Counted from the first letter of the stretch, positions 9,451-18,984 are shown. The stretch is 64,000 nucleotides of DNA from Cytobacillus sp. NCCP-133 (GCF_026011715.1 NZ_BRVM01000004.1:139286-203285); one strand, 5' to 3'. A program made the numbers and translations. Notes: generated by a model from the letters alone, not told the origin.

Positions 9451-10323
9451 TTATTCGGCTTCACTTTTCTCAGCCATTTCCTGAGGATGCTCTAATGTGA
9501 TTGGCCCCAGTTTCTCTGAACGGAACTCTCTGATTACCAATTCCGTTACTTTATCATAATTTATCTCTCCGCCGCCCATCAGACAGCCGCGAAGCTTTCC
9601 TATTTTATCAAACAGTTCTACAATATCTTCCGGGATTTCTTCAAGCTGATACCGCTCTTTCATCTTTTCTGGATACCTTTTTTCAAGAAAACGCAAAGCA
9701 TATACGGCAACATCCTGAAGATTCAAAATGGTATCTTTGATTGCACCAGTCAATGCAAGTTTTAGCCCAACTTCCTGGTCCTCAAATTTAGGCCAGAGAA
9801 TGCCTGGGGTGTCCAGCAGTTCCAAATCCTTGCCTACTTTTATCCACTGCTGAGCTTTGGTAACACCGGGAGTATTCCCTGTCTTGGCGATATTCTTTTT
9901 GGCAAGCCGATTAATTAAGGTCGATTTGCCGGCATTAGGAATACCAACAATCATGGCACGAATAGCCCGCGGTTTGACACCCTTTGCTTTCATGCGGTCA
10001 AATTTCTCCTGGAGGATTTCCTGTGAGGCAGAAACAATTTCCTTCATGCCGTGTCCCGCCTGCGAATTAATCGCAAGCGCTTTGATGCCCTGTTCTTCAA
10101 AGTGTCTAATCCACTGCTTTGTAGCTTCCCGATCAGCCATATCGGCTTTATTCAGCAGAACAAGCCGCGGCTTATGCTGGACAATTTCATCAATCATCGG
10201 ATTTCTGGAAGAATATGGAATTCTCGCATCGACTAATTCAAAGATAATATCTATCAGCTTCAGCTTTTCTGTAACCTGCCTGCGGGCTTTTGCCATATGG
10301 CCTGGAAACCATTGGATGGTCAA
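9451..10323 (-). CDS. rbgA: Ribosome biogenesis GTPase RbgA (YlqF)
   Basis: A circularly permuted GTPase needed for late 50S subunit assembly. Motifs occur in permuted order: G4 LNKAD (near residue 58), then G1 GIPNAGKST (near 125) and G3 DTPGILWP. The C-terminal helical ANTAR-like domain ends the protein. The start is best taken as TTG at 10323 ([16 protein letters not shown]), with GGGAGG 8-9 nt upstream and identity to the B. subtilis N-terminus; a GTG three codons earlier overlaps the ribosome binding site. It is separated from the signal peptidase gene by a strong terminator. Confidence 0.95.
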   Translation of the reverse strand: MTIQWFPGHMAKARRQVTEKLKLIDIIFELVDARIPYSSRNPMIDEIVQHKPRLVLLNKADMADREATKQWIRHFEEQGIKALAINSQAGHGMKEIVSASQEILQEKFDRMKAKGVKPRAIRAMIVGIPNAGKSTLINRLAKKNIAKTGNTPGVTKAQQWIKVGKDLELLDTPGILWPKFEDQEVGLKLALTGAIKDTILNLQDVAVYALRFLEKRYPEKMKERYQLEEIPEDIVELFDKIGKLRGCLMGGGEINYDKVTELVIREFRSEKLGPITLEHPQEMAEKSEAE

Positions 10324-10355
10324 GGCTGGCACCTCCCTGTTAAATGTTCTGTTTT

Positions 10356-10381
10356 AAAAACCAGGGTGCCCCCTGGTTTTT
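10356..10381 (-). terminator. Signal peptidase gene terminator
   Basis: Perfect 11-bp stem (AAAAACCAGGG 10356-10366, CCCTGGTTTTT 10371-10381), loop TGCC, T-tail on the minus strand. It lies between lepB and rbgA and isolates the peptidase gene from the genes that follow. Confidence 0.85.
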
Positions 10382-10387
10382 TACTTG

Positions 10388-10939
10388 TTAATTAACAATG
10401 CGAATATCTTCTATTGGCCAATATATAACGCCAGCATCTCCTAGCACTTCTTCAATGGCAACCGGCCCAATATGGCGGCTGTCCTTACTGAATCGGCGGT
10501 TATCGCCCATAACAAACAGATGGCCCTCAGGAACTGTCTCCTGCCCAATCTTCTCTTTAAGGCTAAACGGTTCGGTTAACGGTCCATCTATAACCTGTTT
10601 CTTATACTCATCTAAATAAGGCTCTTCATATGCCTTGCCGTTCACATAAAGCGTATCATTCTTGTATTCAATCTTATCCCCGGGGAGTCCTATTATCCTT
10701 TTAATATAATCCTTGTTTTCAGGCGCATGAAAAACAATTATATCAAATCGTTCAGGTTCTCCAACTTTATAGCTGAATTTGTTCACAATCATTCTGTCCT
10801 GATCATGCAAAGTAGGCATCATGGACAAGCCGTCAACCACAATCGGCGCAAATAAAAAATATCTTATAACTGCCGCTAGCAGGACTGCGATCACAAGCGC
10901 CTTTGTCCATTCCCACAATTCATTCTTCTTTTTTGCCAT
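10388..10939 (-). CDS. lepB: Type I signal peptidase (SipS/LepB family)
   Basis: Membrane serine protease that removes signal peptides from exported proteins. One N-terminal membrane helix (residues about 11-30, WTKALVIAVLLAAVIRYFLF) is followed by the catalytic serine in SMMPTLHDQDR and the general-base lysine in DYIKRIIGLPGD. Box E is GDNRRFSKDSRHIG. The start at 10939 (MAKKKNELWEW) has a GTGGGG site upstream; 183 aa matches SipS-type enzymes. B. subtilis has no sip gene at this site; here it sits between rplS and rbgA and has its own terminator. Which Sip paralogue it is cannot be decided from sequence alone. Confidence 0.93.
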   Translation of the reverse strand: MAKKKNELWEWTKALVIAVLLAAVIRYFLFAPIVVDGLSMMPTLHDQDRMIVNKFSYKVGEPERFDIIVFHAPENKDYIKRIIGLPGDKIEYKNDTLYVNGKAYEEPYLDEYKKQVIDGPLTEPFSLKEKIGQETVPEGHLFVMGDNRRFSKDSRHIGPVAIEEVLGDAGVIYWPIEDIRIVN

Positions 10940-11103
10940 CCAATTCCCCACCATTCTTCAGTCAAAAATTATCCTTATAGGCTGCCTGTCCCACAGGAAG
11001 TGTTTTCTATTTTTTATTTTACAAAAATTTATCTTAATAAACACGATGGGAATCTTATTTATATATTATTTAACATTTATGTAATATTATTAGCCAGATT
11101 TAT

Positions 11104-11262
11104 AAGAAAAGCGCAAGGCGCCTTGACCACGAAGGAACGCAGACTAAAAGCGTCACGTCCTGTGGCAACGTCTGCATGACCCGCATTCTCCCAAAAGCTG
11201 CCGCTTTTAGGAGGAGCGATGATGAAACTGTCGAAGCGTTCCTTGTGGAGCTAGTCAGTTAT
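11104..11262. repeat. Fold-back intergenic element upstream of lepB
   Basis: About 150 bp with terminal inverted arms: CCACGAAGGAACGC (11127-11140) pairs with GCGTTCCTTGTGG (11236-11248), and flanking bases also pair. An inner hairpin CCAAAAGC/GCTTTTAGG lies near 11190-11210. It starts with GCGCAAGGCGCCTTG, like the AAGCGCAAGCGCCTTG repeats scattered in many Bacillus genomes. The 400-bp lepB-rplS gap contains no gene. Confidence 0.6.
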
Positions 11263-11300
11263 CTTAGTTCCAAATATATACTCTAATCTTTTCAAAGAAA

Positions 11301-11325
11301 AAGGAGCTTGAAAATCAAGCTCCTT
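11301..11325 (-). terminator. rplS terminator
   Basis: Perfect 10-bp stem (AAGGAGCTTG/CAAGCTCCTT, 5-base loop) with a minus-strand T-rich tail, directly after rplS. It ends the rpsP-to-rplS transcription unit. Confidence 0.9.
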
Positions 11326-11338
11326 CTTTTGTCTCTTA

Positions 11339-11683
11339 TTAGCGGATTTCTTTGATACGAGCTTTTTTACCGCGTAGGTTACGCAGGTAGTAAAGTTTCG
11401 CACGGCGTACTTTACCGCGGCGGATCACTTCAAGCTTCGCAATCTTTGGTGTATGGACAGGGAATGTACGCTCAACGCCTACACCGTATGAAATCTTACG
11501 AACTGTGAAAGTTTCGCTGATTCCACCACCACGACGCTTAATCACAACTCCTTCGTATACCTGGACACGCTCACGAGTTCCCTCAACAATACTTACGTGT
11601 ACACGTACAGTATCACCAGGACGGAAAGACGGTAGATCCGTACGAAGCTGTTCTTGTGTGATTTCTTGAATTAATTTTTGCAT
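11339..11683 (-). CDS. rplS: 50S ribosomal protein L19
   Basis: Large-subunit protein at the 30S/50S interface. It is 114 aa with the family pattern [68 protein letters not shown] and a basic C-terminus. The ATG at 11683 has GAGGAG 9 nt upstream; a TTG three codons earlier would abut that site. It ends the trmD operon, but a promoter and structured leader in the 137-bp gap after trmD suggest separate, possibly autogenous, control. Confidence 0.97.
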   Translation of the reverse strand: MQKLIQEITQEQLRTDLPSFRPGDTVRVHVSIVEGTRERVQVYEGVVIKRRGGGISETFTVRKISYGVGVERTFPVHTPKIAKLEVIRRGKVRRAKLYYLRNLRGKKARIKEIR

Positions 11684-11692
11684 CGTTTTCAA

Positions 11693-11785
11693 CTCCTCTC
11701 AACAGACGCTCTTGCACAACCTTTTGTTTGCAGCGGAACATCTTTATCAGACGCAAACTGAACAAAGTCAGCCTTAGTCACAAAA
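11693..11785 (-). ncRNA. Possible L19 (rplS) leader RNA
   Basis: From the predicted start point to the rplS ribosome binding site the minus-strand leader can fold: GTTTGC pairs with GCAAAC across a 22-base internal part, and a further stem lies next to the Shine-Dalgarno site. An L19 leader family is known from Bacillus at this position; I cannot confirm the match without a covariance search. Confidence 0.45.
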
Positions 11786-11788
11786 AGT

Positions 11789-11817
11789 ATCATACCATAC
11801 CCGAACGGCAACTTCAA
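11789..11817 (-). promoter_or_regulatory. Candidate rplS promoter
   Basis: Minus-strand TTGAAG (11812-11817), 17-bp spacer, TATGAT (11789-11794). The -35 overlaps the last codons of trmD. Confidence 0.5.
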
Positions 11818-11819
11818 TG

Positions 11820-12560
11820 TTATTTATATTCTTTTTTTATTTCTTCAAGCCATTTTTTCTGTTCTTTTGTTAGTTCCGCTTCTTCAAGAAGATCCGGCCG
11901 CCTCAAATAGGTTCTTCTTAACGATTCCTTGGCTCTCCATTCTTCAATTAAGCGATGGTTCCCTGACATGAGAACATTCGGCACTTCAATACCCCTAAAG
12001 TCAGCAGGTCGGGTATAATGAGGGTGCTCAAGGAAGCCAGTGCTGAACGAGTCCTTCATATGGGATTCTTTATTGCCCAGGACGCCTGGAAGCAAACGCA
12101 CAATGCTATCAATTACGACCATCGCTCCCAGCTCGCCGCCTGTAAGAACGAAATCCCCAATCGATATCTCGTCAGTTGCCACATGCTCCCGAATTCTTTC
12201 ATCGTACCCTTCATAATGTCCGCAAACAAAAATAAGGTGGTCCAGTTTTGCCAGTTCTTCCGCTTTCTTTTGGGAATAACGCTCACCCTGAGGGCAAAGC
12301 AAAATTACTCTCGGCTTGGTTTCTCCCTCGCCACGAAGATGATCAACCGCATCAAAAATAGGCTGGGGCTTTAAAACCATACCCGCTCCCCCGCCATAGG
12401 GGTAATCATCCACCGTTTTGTGCTTGTTGTCGGCGTAGTCCCTGAAGTTTAAAACATTATATTCCACTGCTTTGTACTCAGCTGCTTTTTTTAAAATGGA
12501 ATGGCCAAAAACCCCATCAAACATTTCCGGAAAAAGAGTAAGAACATCGATTTTCATCAT
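11820..12560 (-). CDS. trmD: tRNA (guanine-N1-)-methyltransferase
   Basis: Methylates G37 of tRNAs with a G36, preventing +1 frameshifts. It is a SPOUT-fold enzyme of 246 aa with the deep trefoil knot: LTLFPEMF start, [49 protein letters not shown] and [20 protein letters not shown]. The start is ATGATG; either codon is possible and the rimM stop lies inside it, so rimM and trmD overlap by 4 bp. Confidence 0.97.
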   Translation of the reverse strand: MMKIDVLTLFPEMFDGVFGHSILKKAAEYKAVEYNVLNFRDYADNKHKTVDDYPYGGGAGMVLKPQPIFDAVDHLRGEGETKPRVILLCPQGERYSQKKAEELAKLDHLIFVCGHYEGYDERIREHVATDEISIGDFVLTGGELGAMVVIDSIVRLLPGVLGNKESHMKDSFSTGFLEHPHYTRPADFRGIEVPNVLMSGNHRLIEEWRAKESLRRTYLRRPDLLEEAELTKEQKKWLEEIKKEYK

Positions 12561-13078
12561 GAAAGCAACCCTTCGATCGCATTGATTACTACTTTTTTTT
12601 CTTTCACATCTACTTCTTTAACAACATCTTCAATATAAGGAATCAGAATTTCTTTGCCGCCTTTTCCTTTAATGACCCATACATCATTGGCTCCAGGTGA
12701 AAGAATTTCTTTGATTTCGCCCACTTCTTCGCCTTCAAGCGTTTCCACTATACATCCGATGATTTCATGGTAATAGAACTCATCTTCCTTAAGTGTTCCC
12801 AGCTGTTCTTCGGATACTTTTAAAATACCGCCCTTCATCTTTTCGATCTGGTTTATATTTTCGTACCCTTCAAAGGTCAGCAAATCAAATGACTTATGAG
12901 TCCGATGGGTCTTCACCGTCAGTTCCAGCGGTTCACCTTTTGAGTCTGGCATAATTAAATACAGCTTGCTTCCAGGCTTATATCTCTCCTCAGCAAAGTC
13001 TGTTTTCGAGATTACTCTTGCCTCACCTTTAATGCCATGGGTGTTTACAATCTTCCCTACGTTGAACCATTTCTGCAT
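12557..13078 (-). CDS. rimM: 16S rRNA processing protein RimM
   Basis: Assembly factor for the 30S head that works with S19. The N-terminal RimM domain begins [20 protein letters not shown]; the C-terminal PRC-barrel covers [26 protein letters not shown] and [21 protein letters not shown]. The ATG at 13078 (MQKWFNVG) is preferred since AGGTG lies 9 nt upstream and the B. subtilis protein starts alike; a GTG at 13090 overlaps that site. It follows ylqD by 14 bp. Confidence 0.95.
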   Translation of the reverse strand: MQKWFNVGKIVNTHGIKGEARVISKTDFAEERYKPGSKLYLIMPDSKGEPLELTVKTHRTHKSFDLLTFEGYENINQIEKMKGGILKVSEEQLGTLKEDEFYYHEIIGCIVETLEGEEVGEIKEILSPGANDVWVIKGKGGKEILIPYIEDVVKEVDVKEKKVVINAIEGLLS

Positions 13079-13092
13079 GTTTTCGATCACCT

Positions 13093-13479
13093 CTAGCGGA
13101 TTTCATCAACAATACCATCTCTTATGATAATTGTTTTCCCTTTTTCTATGTCTTCCCAGCAATCACCTTTTTCAACCTCGATAATCGCCTGCAATTCTTT
13201 TTCTTTCAATTCGCTTCCTAGTGGTAGCATATGTAATTGTTCTATTTGAAAATCGAGCAGTTTGACTTTTTCCTGCCTCATTTGAATTTCTTTTTCAAAA
13301 TGCTTTAGTAAACTGGCTGGATGAATTTTCTTTGTTTTTTCCTGCTTTTTCAATTCAAACCTTAGCTGGTCGCTTTCTTTTTGCAGCTGCTGTTTTTTGG
13401 CCCCGTATCCCGCCAGCAAATCTTTTTTGCTTTTCTCTGTCAACACCTGTTTGACTGTTACGGATTGAATAATTTTCAT
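13093..13479 (-). CDS. ylqD: YlqD family protein
   Basis: A 128-residue conserved Bacillus protein of unknown function. It opens with [18 protein letters not shown], has a lysine/glutamine-rich helical middle (residues about 25-80, coiled-coil-like), and ends in a small beta region with [22 protein letters not shown]. It is conserved between khpA and rimM in Bacillus. A strong terminator lies between khpA and this gene, so its transcription depends on read-through or an unseen promoter. Confidence 0.88.
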   Translation of the reverse strand: MKIIQSVTVKQVLTEKSKKDLLAGYGAKKQQLQKESDQLRFELKKQEKTKKIHPASLLKHFEKEIQMRQEKVKLLDFQIEQLHMLPLGSELKEKELQAIIEVEKGDCWEDIEKGKTIIIRDGIVDEIR

Positions 13480-13580
13480 ATACAGCGCCTCCTAAACGCA
13501 TTAGCCGAAGGAAACCCGGCCTCTTTGACAATCATGTCGATTCTAGTTGGCGGTATGTTTATATTCTAGAATTGTAAAAA

Positions 13581-13601
13581 AAGGAGGGGAAACCCCTCCT
13601 T
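13581..13601 (-). terminator. Hairpin terminator between khpA and ylqD
   Basis: Perfect 9-bp stem AAGGAGGGG/CCCCTCCTT with an AAA loop and a minus-strand run of seven T. It lies about 46 bp after khpA, inside what is otherwise a continuous rpsP-rplS gene row. Confidence 0.85.
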
Positions 13602-13647
13602 TTCTTGGCAATATACAGAGTTGGCATTGAAGGCCAATCCTGTAAAG

Positions 13648-13878
13648 CTATTCAATGATCTCTAAAAAGATCTTCTTTTGCTCTGATGACCCAGCTGCAT
13701 ACACAACGGTCCGTATTGCTTTCGCAACGCGACCTTGCTTCCCAATTACTTTCCCCATGTCATTCTTGTTGACAGAAAGCTGATAGGTTACTCGGCTATC
13801 CTCTTCTTGGACATTCACTTGAACATCTTCCGGAAAATCAACAAGGGGCTTAACAATCGTTTCGATAAGCTCTTTCAT
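13648..13878 (-). CDS. khpA: KH-domain RNA-binding protein KhpA
   Basis: A 76-residue single KH domain with the GXXG loop in VIGKQGRVAKAIRTVVYAA. KhpA pairs with KhpB/Jag in RNA binding and cell-envelope control in Firmicutes. It is encoded 11 bp downstream of rpsP, the usual place (ylqC). Confidence 0.95.
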   Translation of the reverse strand: MKELIETIVKPLVDFPEDVQVNVQEEDSRVTYQLSVNKNDMGKVIGKQGRVAKAIRTVVYAAGSSEQKKIFLEIIE

Positions 13879-13889
13879 CTTATAATGAA

Positions 13890-14186
<297 letters not shown>

Positions 14187-14200
14187 TCACACAAGATAGT

Positions 14201-14230
14201 ATAATATCAGATAGTTAATTAGTTTGTAAA
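14201..14230 (-). promoter_or_regulatory. Candidate rpsP promoter
   Basis: Minus-strand TTTACA (14225-14230), 18-bp spacer, TATTAT (14201-14206), 39 bp before rpsP. Confidence 0.45.
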
Positions 14231-14271
14231 GGTTTTTTTCTTTACATCTTAAGAAAAAGCTTATTGACGGC

Positions 14272-15624
14272 TTAAAAAGGATTAAAAGGAAGCTTGAATC
14301 CGCCTTTTTTCTTGCCCTTTTGCTGCATGCCAGTCATCTGCTTCATCATCTTTTTCATATCTTCAAATTGCTTCAGCAGACGGTTTACTTCAGGAACGGT
14401 TCTCCCGCTACCCTTGGCAATCCGTTTGCGGCGGCTTGAATTGATGATTTCCGGATGAGTTTTCTCTTCCTTGGTCATCGCTTTAATAATCGCTTCAACA
14501 TGCGTGATTTGCTTTTCGTCGATTTGAATATTGTTCAATCCTTTAATTTTGTTCGCACCAGGCATCATTTTCAGAAGCTCATCCAGCGGCCCCATATTGC
14601 GAACCTGTCCAAGCTGATCCAAAAAGTCATCAAAAGTGAAGGAAGCAGTGCGCATCTTTTGCTCAAGCTCTTTCGCTTTTTCTTCATCCACATTGGCCTG
14701 TGCTTTTTCGATTAAGGATAAAACGTCTCCCATGCCTAAAATACGCGACGCCATCCGTTCTGGATGGAACGCTTCAAGCGCATCCAGTTTTTCACCAAGA
14801 CCGACGAATTTAATTGGCATGTTTGTTACGGATCTAATGGATAGAGCCGCACCGCCTCGGGTATCGCCATCCAGCTTTGTCAGTACAACCCCTGTCAGAC
14901 CAAGCAGATCATTGAAGCTTTGCGCTACATTGACTGCATCTTGACCCGTCATGGCATCCACAACAAGGAAGATTTCATCTGGATTTGAAAGCTCTTTGAT
15001 TTGCTTAAGCTCATCCATAAGAGCCTCATCCACATGCAGTCTTCCCGCTGTATCAATCAGAACATAATCATTATGTTCTTCCTTGGCCTTTGCGATGGCC
15101 TGCTTTGCAATTTCAACAGGGCTGACCTGATCGCCAAGGGAAAAGACCGGCATATTCAGTTGTTTGCCCAATGTTTCAAGCTGCTTAATTGCAGCAGGGC
15201 GGTAAATATCTGCCGCTACCAGCATCGGATTGCGGTTGTACTTCTTGCGAAGCAGGTTCGCAAGTTTCCCGGTTGTTGTTGTTTTACCGGCACCCTGAAG
15301 ACCAACCATCATAATGACAGTCGGAGGACGATTGGAAACAGCAATCTTGCTCTGCTCTCCGCCCATCAGTTCCGTTAATTCCTCTTTAACAACCTTAATA
15401 ACCTGCTGGCCCGGCGTCAGGCTCTTCAGAACTTCCTGGCCGACAGCGCGTTCGCTTACTTTTTTGACAAACTCTTTGACGACTTTGAAATTAACGTCCG
15501 CTTCCAAAAGGGCGAGACGGACTTCGCGCATCATTTCTTTTACATCCGCTTCATTGATTTTGCCTTTTCCGCGGATCTTCTGAATTGTATTTTGCAGTCG
15601 GTCGGCTAATCCTTCAAATGCCAT
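14272..15624 (-). CDS. ffh: Signal recognition particle protein Ffh
   Basis: SRP GTPase that binds signal sequences on nascent chains together with scRNA. The N domain begins MAFEGLADRLQNTIQKIRGKG, the G domain has GLQGAGKTTTTGKLA (near residue 107), DTAGRLHVDE and TKLDGDTRGGAAL, and the M domain carries GSGRTVPEVNRLLKQFEDM with the Met-rich tail KKMMKQMTGMQQKGKK. It is 450 aa. It follows ylxM by 12 bp. In B. subtilis ftsY immediately precedes ylxM; here a 14-kb block intervenes. Confidence 0.98.
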   Translation of the reverse strand: MAFEGLADRLQNTIQKIRGKGKINEADVKEMMREVRLALLEADVNFKVVKEFVKKVSERAVGQEVLKSLTPGQQVIKVVKEELTELMGGEQSKIAVSNRPPTVIMMVGLQGAGKTTTTGKLANLLRKKYNRNPMLVAADIYRPAAIKQLETLGKQLNMPVFSLGDQVSPVEIAKQAIAKAKEEHNDYVLIDTAGRLHVDEALMDELKQIKELSNPDEIFLVVDAMTGQDAVNVAQSFNDLLGLTGVVLTKLDGDTRGGAALSIRSVTNMPIKFVGLGEKLDALEAFHPERMASRILGMGDVLSLIEKAQANVDEEKAKELEQKMRTASFTFDDFLDQLGQVRNMGPLDELLKMMPGANKIKGLNNIQIDEKQITHVEAIIKAMTKEEKTHPEIINSSRRKRIAKGSGRTVPEVNRLLKQFEDMKKMMKQMTGMQQKGKKKGGFKLPFNPF

Positions 15625-15636
15625 ATATGCCGCCTC

Positions 15637-15969
15637 CTAATCTAATTTCTCAAGCTCTGCCACTGCTTCTTTCAATGCCTCAGCTGAAGGGGAGCCTTCT
15701 TTCAGCATTTCTTTCATGTTTGCAATCAGCTTGATGCGCTCTTGAAATTTATGAAATAATAACAGCTTTTCTTCGTACTCTTCAAGCATTACTTCTGTAC
15801 GTTTTATGTTGTCGTAAACCGCTTGTCGGCTAACTTCATATTCCTCGGCAATCTCTCCAAGCGAAAAATCATCCAGGTAGTACAGGGACATATAGCTTCT
15901 TTGCTTAGGAGTTAACAACGATTGATAAAAATCATAGAGGTAATTCATCCTCGTTGTCTTTTCGAGCAT
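15637..15969 (-). CDS. ylxM: YlxM, SRP operon DNA-binding-like protein
   Basis: A 110-residue protein with a sigma-factor-like helix-turn-helix: [33 protein letters not shown], listed here in parts around residues 18-50. It is always coupled to ffh in Firmicutes and is thought to modulate SRP function. It is the first gene of the ylxM-ffh unit and carries a full consensus promoter upstream. Confidence 0.95.
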   Translation of the reverse strand: MLEKTTRMNYLYDFYQSLLTPKQRSYMSLYYLDDFSLGEIAEEYEVSRQAVYDNIKRTEVMLEEYEEKLLLFHKFQERIKLIANMKEMLKEGSPSAEALKEAVAELEKLD

Positions 15970-16009
15970 CCCTATTCCCCCTTGTTAAGTGAAAAGCCTT
16001 TACAAAGTA

Positions 16010-16038
16010 AGTTTACATAGAAGTGTTTGGCATGTCAA
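16010..16038 (-). promoter_or_regulatory. Sigma-A promoter of ylxM-ffh
   Basis: Minus-strand perfect -35 TTGACA (16033-16038), 17-bp spacer, TAAACT (16010-16015), 41 bp before ylxM. TTTACA occurs three times on the plus strand around it (15999-16004, 16012-16017, 16048-16053). Confidence 0.75.
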
Positions 16039-16190
16039 GAAAATATCTTTACATAATGGGAATAGGTCCAAATTCATTGTTTGGTTGATCGATTTGAAAT
16101 TTCGTTGATATATTCCATTTTCTCGCTGATCAATGCCCGTTAAAGGGACTAAAAACCATTTCACAACACATTATTTTGTCCAACGGCATA

Positions 16191-16220
16191 CAAAGGCAGC
16201 GCGTTCCCGCCCTGCCTTTG
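16191..16220 (-). terminator. Terminator-like hairpin ending the VWA operon
   Basis: CAAAGGCA (16191-16198) pairs with TGCCTTTG (16213-16220), 14-base GC-rich loop, one base past the stop codon of the double-VWA gene. The T-tail is poor on the minus strand, so termination is uncertain. Confidence 0.4.
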
Positions 16221-16221
16221 C

Positions 16222-18984
16222 TTATTTTTTTCTGTTTTTTGCCTCCAGCAGCCTTCTCATGCGCTCTTCCCGCTCTGTGGGTGTAAGTGATTCCTGTTGT
16301 TTTGAAGGCTTTTTCTTTTCTCGTCTTACTCTTGGTGTTTCTTTTACAGGGTCAATTTCCTGTACTTGAAGCGGAGTTTGCTTCGGCTTAACCTGCTTAG
16401 ATCTGGCAGAGTTTAGATTTTCAATTTCCCTTTGAGATTGAACTTTTTTCTTTTTCTTAAGTGCTTCATCTATAATTCCAATCAACCCAAACCGCCTAAC
16501 AGCTATTTCCATAAAAAAGAGCAGAAATGCAGCAAGGATTAGCCATTCACTGATCGACTGTTTTGTATTGGCAGAATTTCTAAGCGGACGAAAGCTTTCC
16601 TTTTCACCTTTAAGTCCTTTCCCTCCTGTAAGCTTAGACAGTTTCTCCAAATGTTCCTTATTGGCACCCTTTTGCAGATACTCCTCTGAGTAAGGAATCG
16701 TGAAACCAGTCTGATGGATTTGCACACCCCCATTGTGGTCAGTCTGTTTAATATTGAGAAAGTACATTCCGGCATCTTCAGGCATGACCGCTTCATATTT
16801 CCCTGGGGCGATCAGCCTTGTATTTGCCTCTATCTGTTCACCGGTTTCCGAGACAATGGATGTTCCTATAGGCAGCGACTTGCTATTTGCTGATTCTAGT
16901 CTAAGGACCGTATTTCCAGCTCTCTTCTCAACTGAAACTCTATATGGTTCACTTTCATACTGAGGCAAGGTTTTCGTGACAAGCTGATTAATAAAAAACG
17001 GCCATTTTTCCCAGAGGGCCCAGTCCCCTGACCATTTACCAGCGGAATCTGATGTGAAAGCAATCGTTCTTCCCATGCCGTATTGCCATTCAGCAAGGAC
17101 AGGGTCATCTTTTTCACTCATTACCGGTACCTGGGATCGCGCCTTTGCCGTTGTAGAAATATAGGCATTCATTTGCGGGACACCTTTATCAAATAATGCC
17201 GACCAGTCAGGATATGGCTGTATGCTTGGATAGAATGGTTTATCTTCAATATAAGTTCTTGTAGCCATCACAGTTTCCCGTGATAATATGCTCGGAATAA
17301 TGGATGAGTCAGTTACATCGTAAAATCGTCCTGCTCCCATGTCCGCAAGGTCTTCAAGAAGCCCTCTGTCAGCATCCTGCCCAAGTGCAACAGTTGAAAG
17401 TGTAATATTCTTCTCTTTTCCGCTTTCAATTAACAGCTCATAGTCTCCATCTGCAGCTGACTGTCCATCTGTCAGCAAAATAATATGCTTCCTCTGAAGC
17501 TTCAAATCTTCCAGTTCCCTATAGGCCTGCTCAAGAGATGTAAAGATTTCAGTACCTCCCCCGGGGGTTATGGACTTAATTTTATCAATCGCCTTCTCTT
17601 TATCTTTCAAAGGTTTGGTCTCAAGAATTTCCCAAGGTCTGTCATCAAATGCGATGAATCCAAGCGTGTCTTCTTCACGAAGCAGCTCCACTGAACGTGC
17701 AGCGGCCTCTTTTGCCAGTTCAATTTTGTTTCCTGCCATGCTTCCGGATCGGTCCATAACTAGCACAAGGCCTAATGAAGGCATTTCTTTCTTTCCCTTA
17801 ATATCCATGTCCACCGGAAGCAATTTTTCGATAGGTGTTTTAAAATATCCCCCTAATCCGAAGCTTTCTTCGCCGCCTAACATGATAAAGCCTGTTCCGA
17901 ATTCCTTTACTGCTTTCTCCAATAGATTCATCTGATTCTCGGAGATAACGGTAGCTGGGACATTATTAAAAATGATCGATTGATAGTGCAAATACCCCGA
18001 TAGCGCGGTCGGAAGCTTTTCAGGAGGTACAGCATCTGCCTCTATGCCCGATTCTGCCAAAAGGGTCTCAATATTCCCGGATTCCTTTCCCTGTACAATC
18101 AGCACTTTTGGAGTCCCTTTTACGTTTACAACCGAATTCAGTGTATTGTTTTCGGAAAAAGTATCATGATTTGCTGCGATTTCTGCCTTATATACTGTTA
18201 ACCCCGCAGTATCTGCCTTATGGGTGAAGGTATAGACATTCTTCCCTTCATTAACTTGTACGGATTTCTTTAGTACTTCTTTATGATTGATTGAAAGCCT
18301 GATTTCAGCTTTTTTACTAGTATTGCTTGCCACTTCAATTATAATCGGAGCCTTTTCCCCCAGATAAAGCGAGGCTGGCACCGATAAATCAGAAATAGAA
18401 ACGTCTTCCCCTGAAGCTGACTTCAATAACACATGGTCAATTTCAATATTTCGGTTTTTCAAAACAGAAGCAGTCTCCATGCTATTGCCTGCAGTTTCAT
18501 TGCCATCCGACAAAAGGACAATTCTTCCTGCAGAATCCCTGGGTACCAGAGACGCTGCAAACTGCAGGCCTGCTTCCAGGTTGGTTTGAGCAATATCTAC
18601 CTCCCCATTAAATTGGGAAACAGCATCGGGATTCATCCCAAGACTCTGTTCGAGAATTACATTTTCACCAAATGCTGCAACTGCATATTGATCCTCATTT
18701 TTCCTATAACTGACACTATTTTCTATCCAGGCAAGAGATTCCTCATGTTCACCGATGCTCGCAGAACGGTCGGCAAGGAATATCACGGTCTCCCCTTTGA
18801 CAGACAGAAGGATCTGCGGAACAGTCAGTGCAAAGATCAGCAAGGTGAAACTGGCCAGCCGGAGACCGGCAATCCAATACTTTTCATACCCTTTCGCACG
18901 GTGAGTCCGTATATACAAAAATACCAGTATTGCGGCCGGAAGAAACAGCAAAAACAGGAAGGGATATTTAACCTCTATTCCCAC
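16222..18984 (-). CDS. Large membrane protein with two VWA domains and a glutamine-amidotransferase-like domain
   Basis: A 920-residue protein. Two membrane helices (about 8-25 and 38-60) are followed by VWA domain 1 with a full MIDAS (DRSAS at 72-76, TNLEAG, LLSDG). Next are Ig-like strands, a GATase-like domain (TPKVLIVQG to MLGGEESFGLGGYFKTPIEKLLPV in parts, about 295-395), then VWA domain 2, also with full MIDAS (DRSGSM near 410, GGTEIFTSL, LLTDG). A C-terminal helix (EWLILAAFLLFFMEIAV) leads to a basic tail of about 90 residues. I choose GTG at 18984: GGGAGG lies 9 nt upstream and it overlaps the preceding gene by 17 bp. Last gene of the MoxR operon; related proteins are annotated as VWA proteins with no firm function. 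Confidence 0.85.
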   Translation of the reverse strand: MGIEVKYPFLFLLFLPAAILVFLYIRTHRAKGYEKYWIAGLRLASFTLLIFALTVPQILLSVKGETVIFLADRSASIGEHEESLAWIENSVSYRKNEDQYAVAAFGENVILEQSLGMNPDAVSQFNGEVDIAQTNLEAGLQFAASLVPRDSAGRIVLLSDGNETAGNSMETASVLKNRNIEIDHVLLKSASGEDVSISDLSVPASLYLGEKAPIIIEVASNTSKKAEIRLSINHKEVLKKSVQVNEGKNVYTFTHKADTAGLTVYKAEIAANHDTFSENNTLNSVVNVKGTPKVLIVQGKESGNIETLLAESGIEADAVPPEKLPTALSGYLHYQSIIFNNVPATVISENQMNLLEKAVKEFGTGFIMLGGEESFGLGGYFKTPIEKLLPVDMDIKGKKEMPSLGLVLVMDRSGSMAGNKIELAKEAAARSVELLREEDTLGFIAFDDRPWEILETKPLKDKEKAIDKIKSITPGGGTEIFTSLEQAYRELEDLKLQRKHIILLTDGQSAADGDYELLIESGKEKNITLSTVALGQDADRGLLEDLADMGAGRFYDVTDSSIIPSILSRETVMATRTYIEDKPFYPSIQPYPDWSALFDKGVPQMNAYISTTAKARSQVPVMSEKDDPVLAEWQYGMGRTIAFTSDSAGKWSGDWALWEKWPFFINQLVTKTLPQYESEPYRVSVEKRAGNTVLRLESANSKSLPIGTSIVSETGEQIEANTRLIAPGKYEAVMPEDAGMYFLNIKQTDHNGGVQIHQTGFTIPYSEEYLQKGANKEHLEKLSKLTGGKGLKGEKESFRPLRNSANTKQSISEWLILAAFLLFFMEIAVRRFGLIGIIDEALKKKKKVQSQREIENLNSARSKQVKPKQTPLQVQEIDPVKETPRVRREKKKPSKQQESLTPTEREERMRRLLEAKNRKK

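Noticed and set aside
9857..10357. 166-codon plus-strand ORF antisense to rbgA
   Set aside because: Shadow of rbgA, whose motifs and length are firm.
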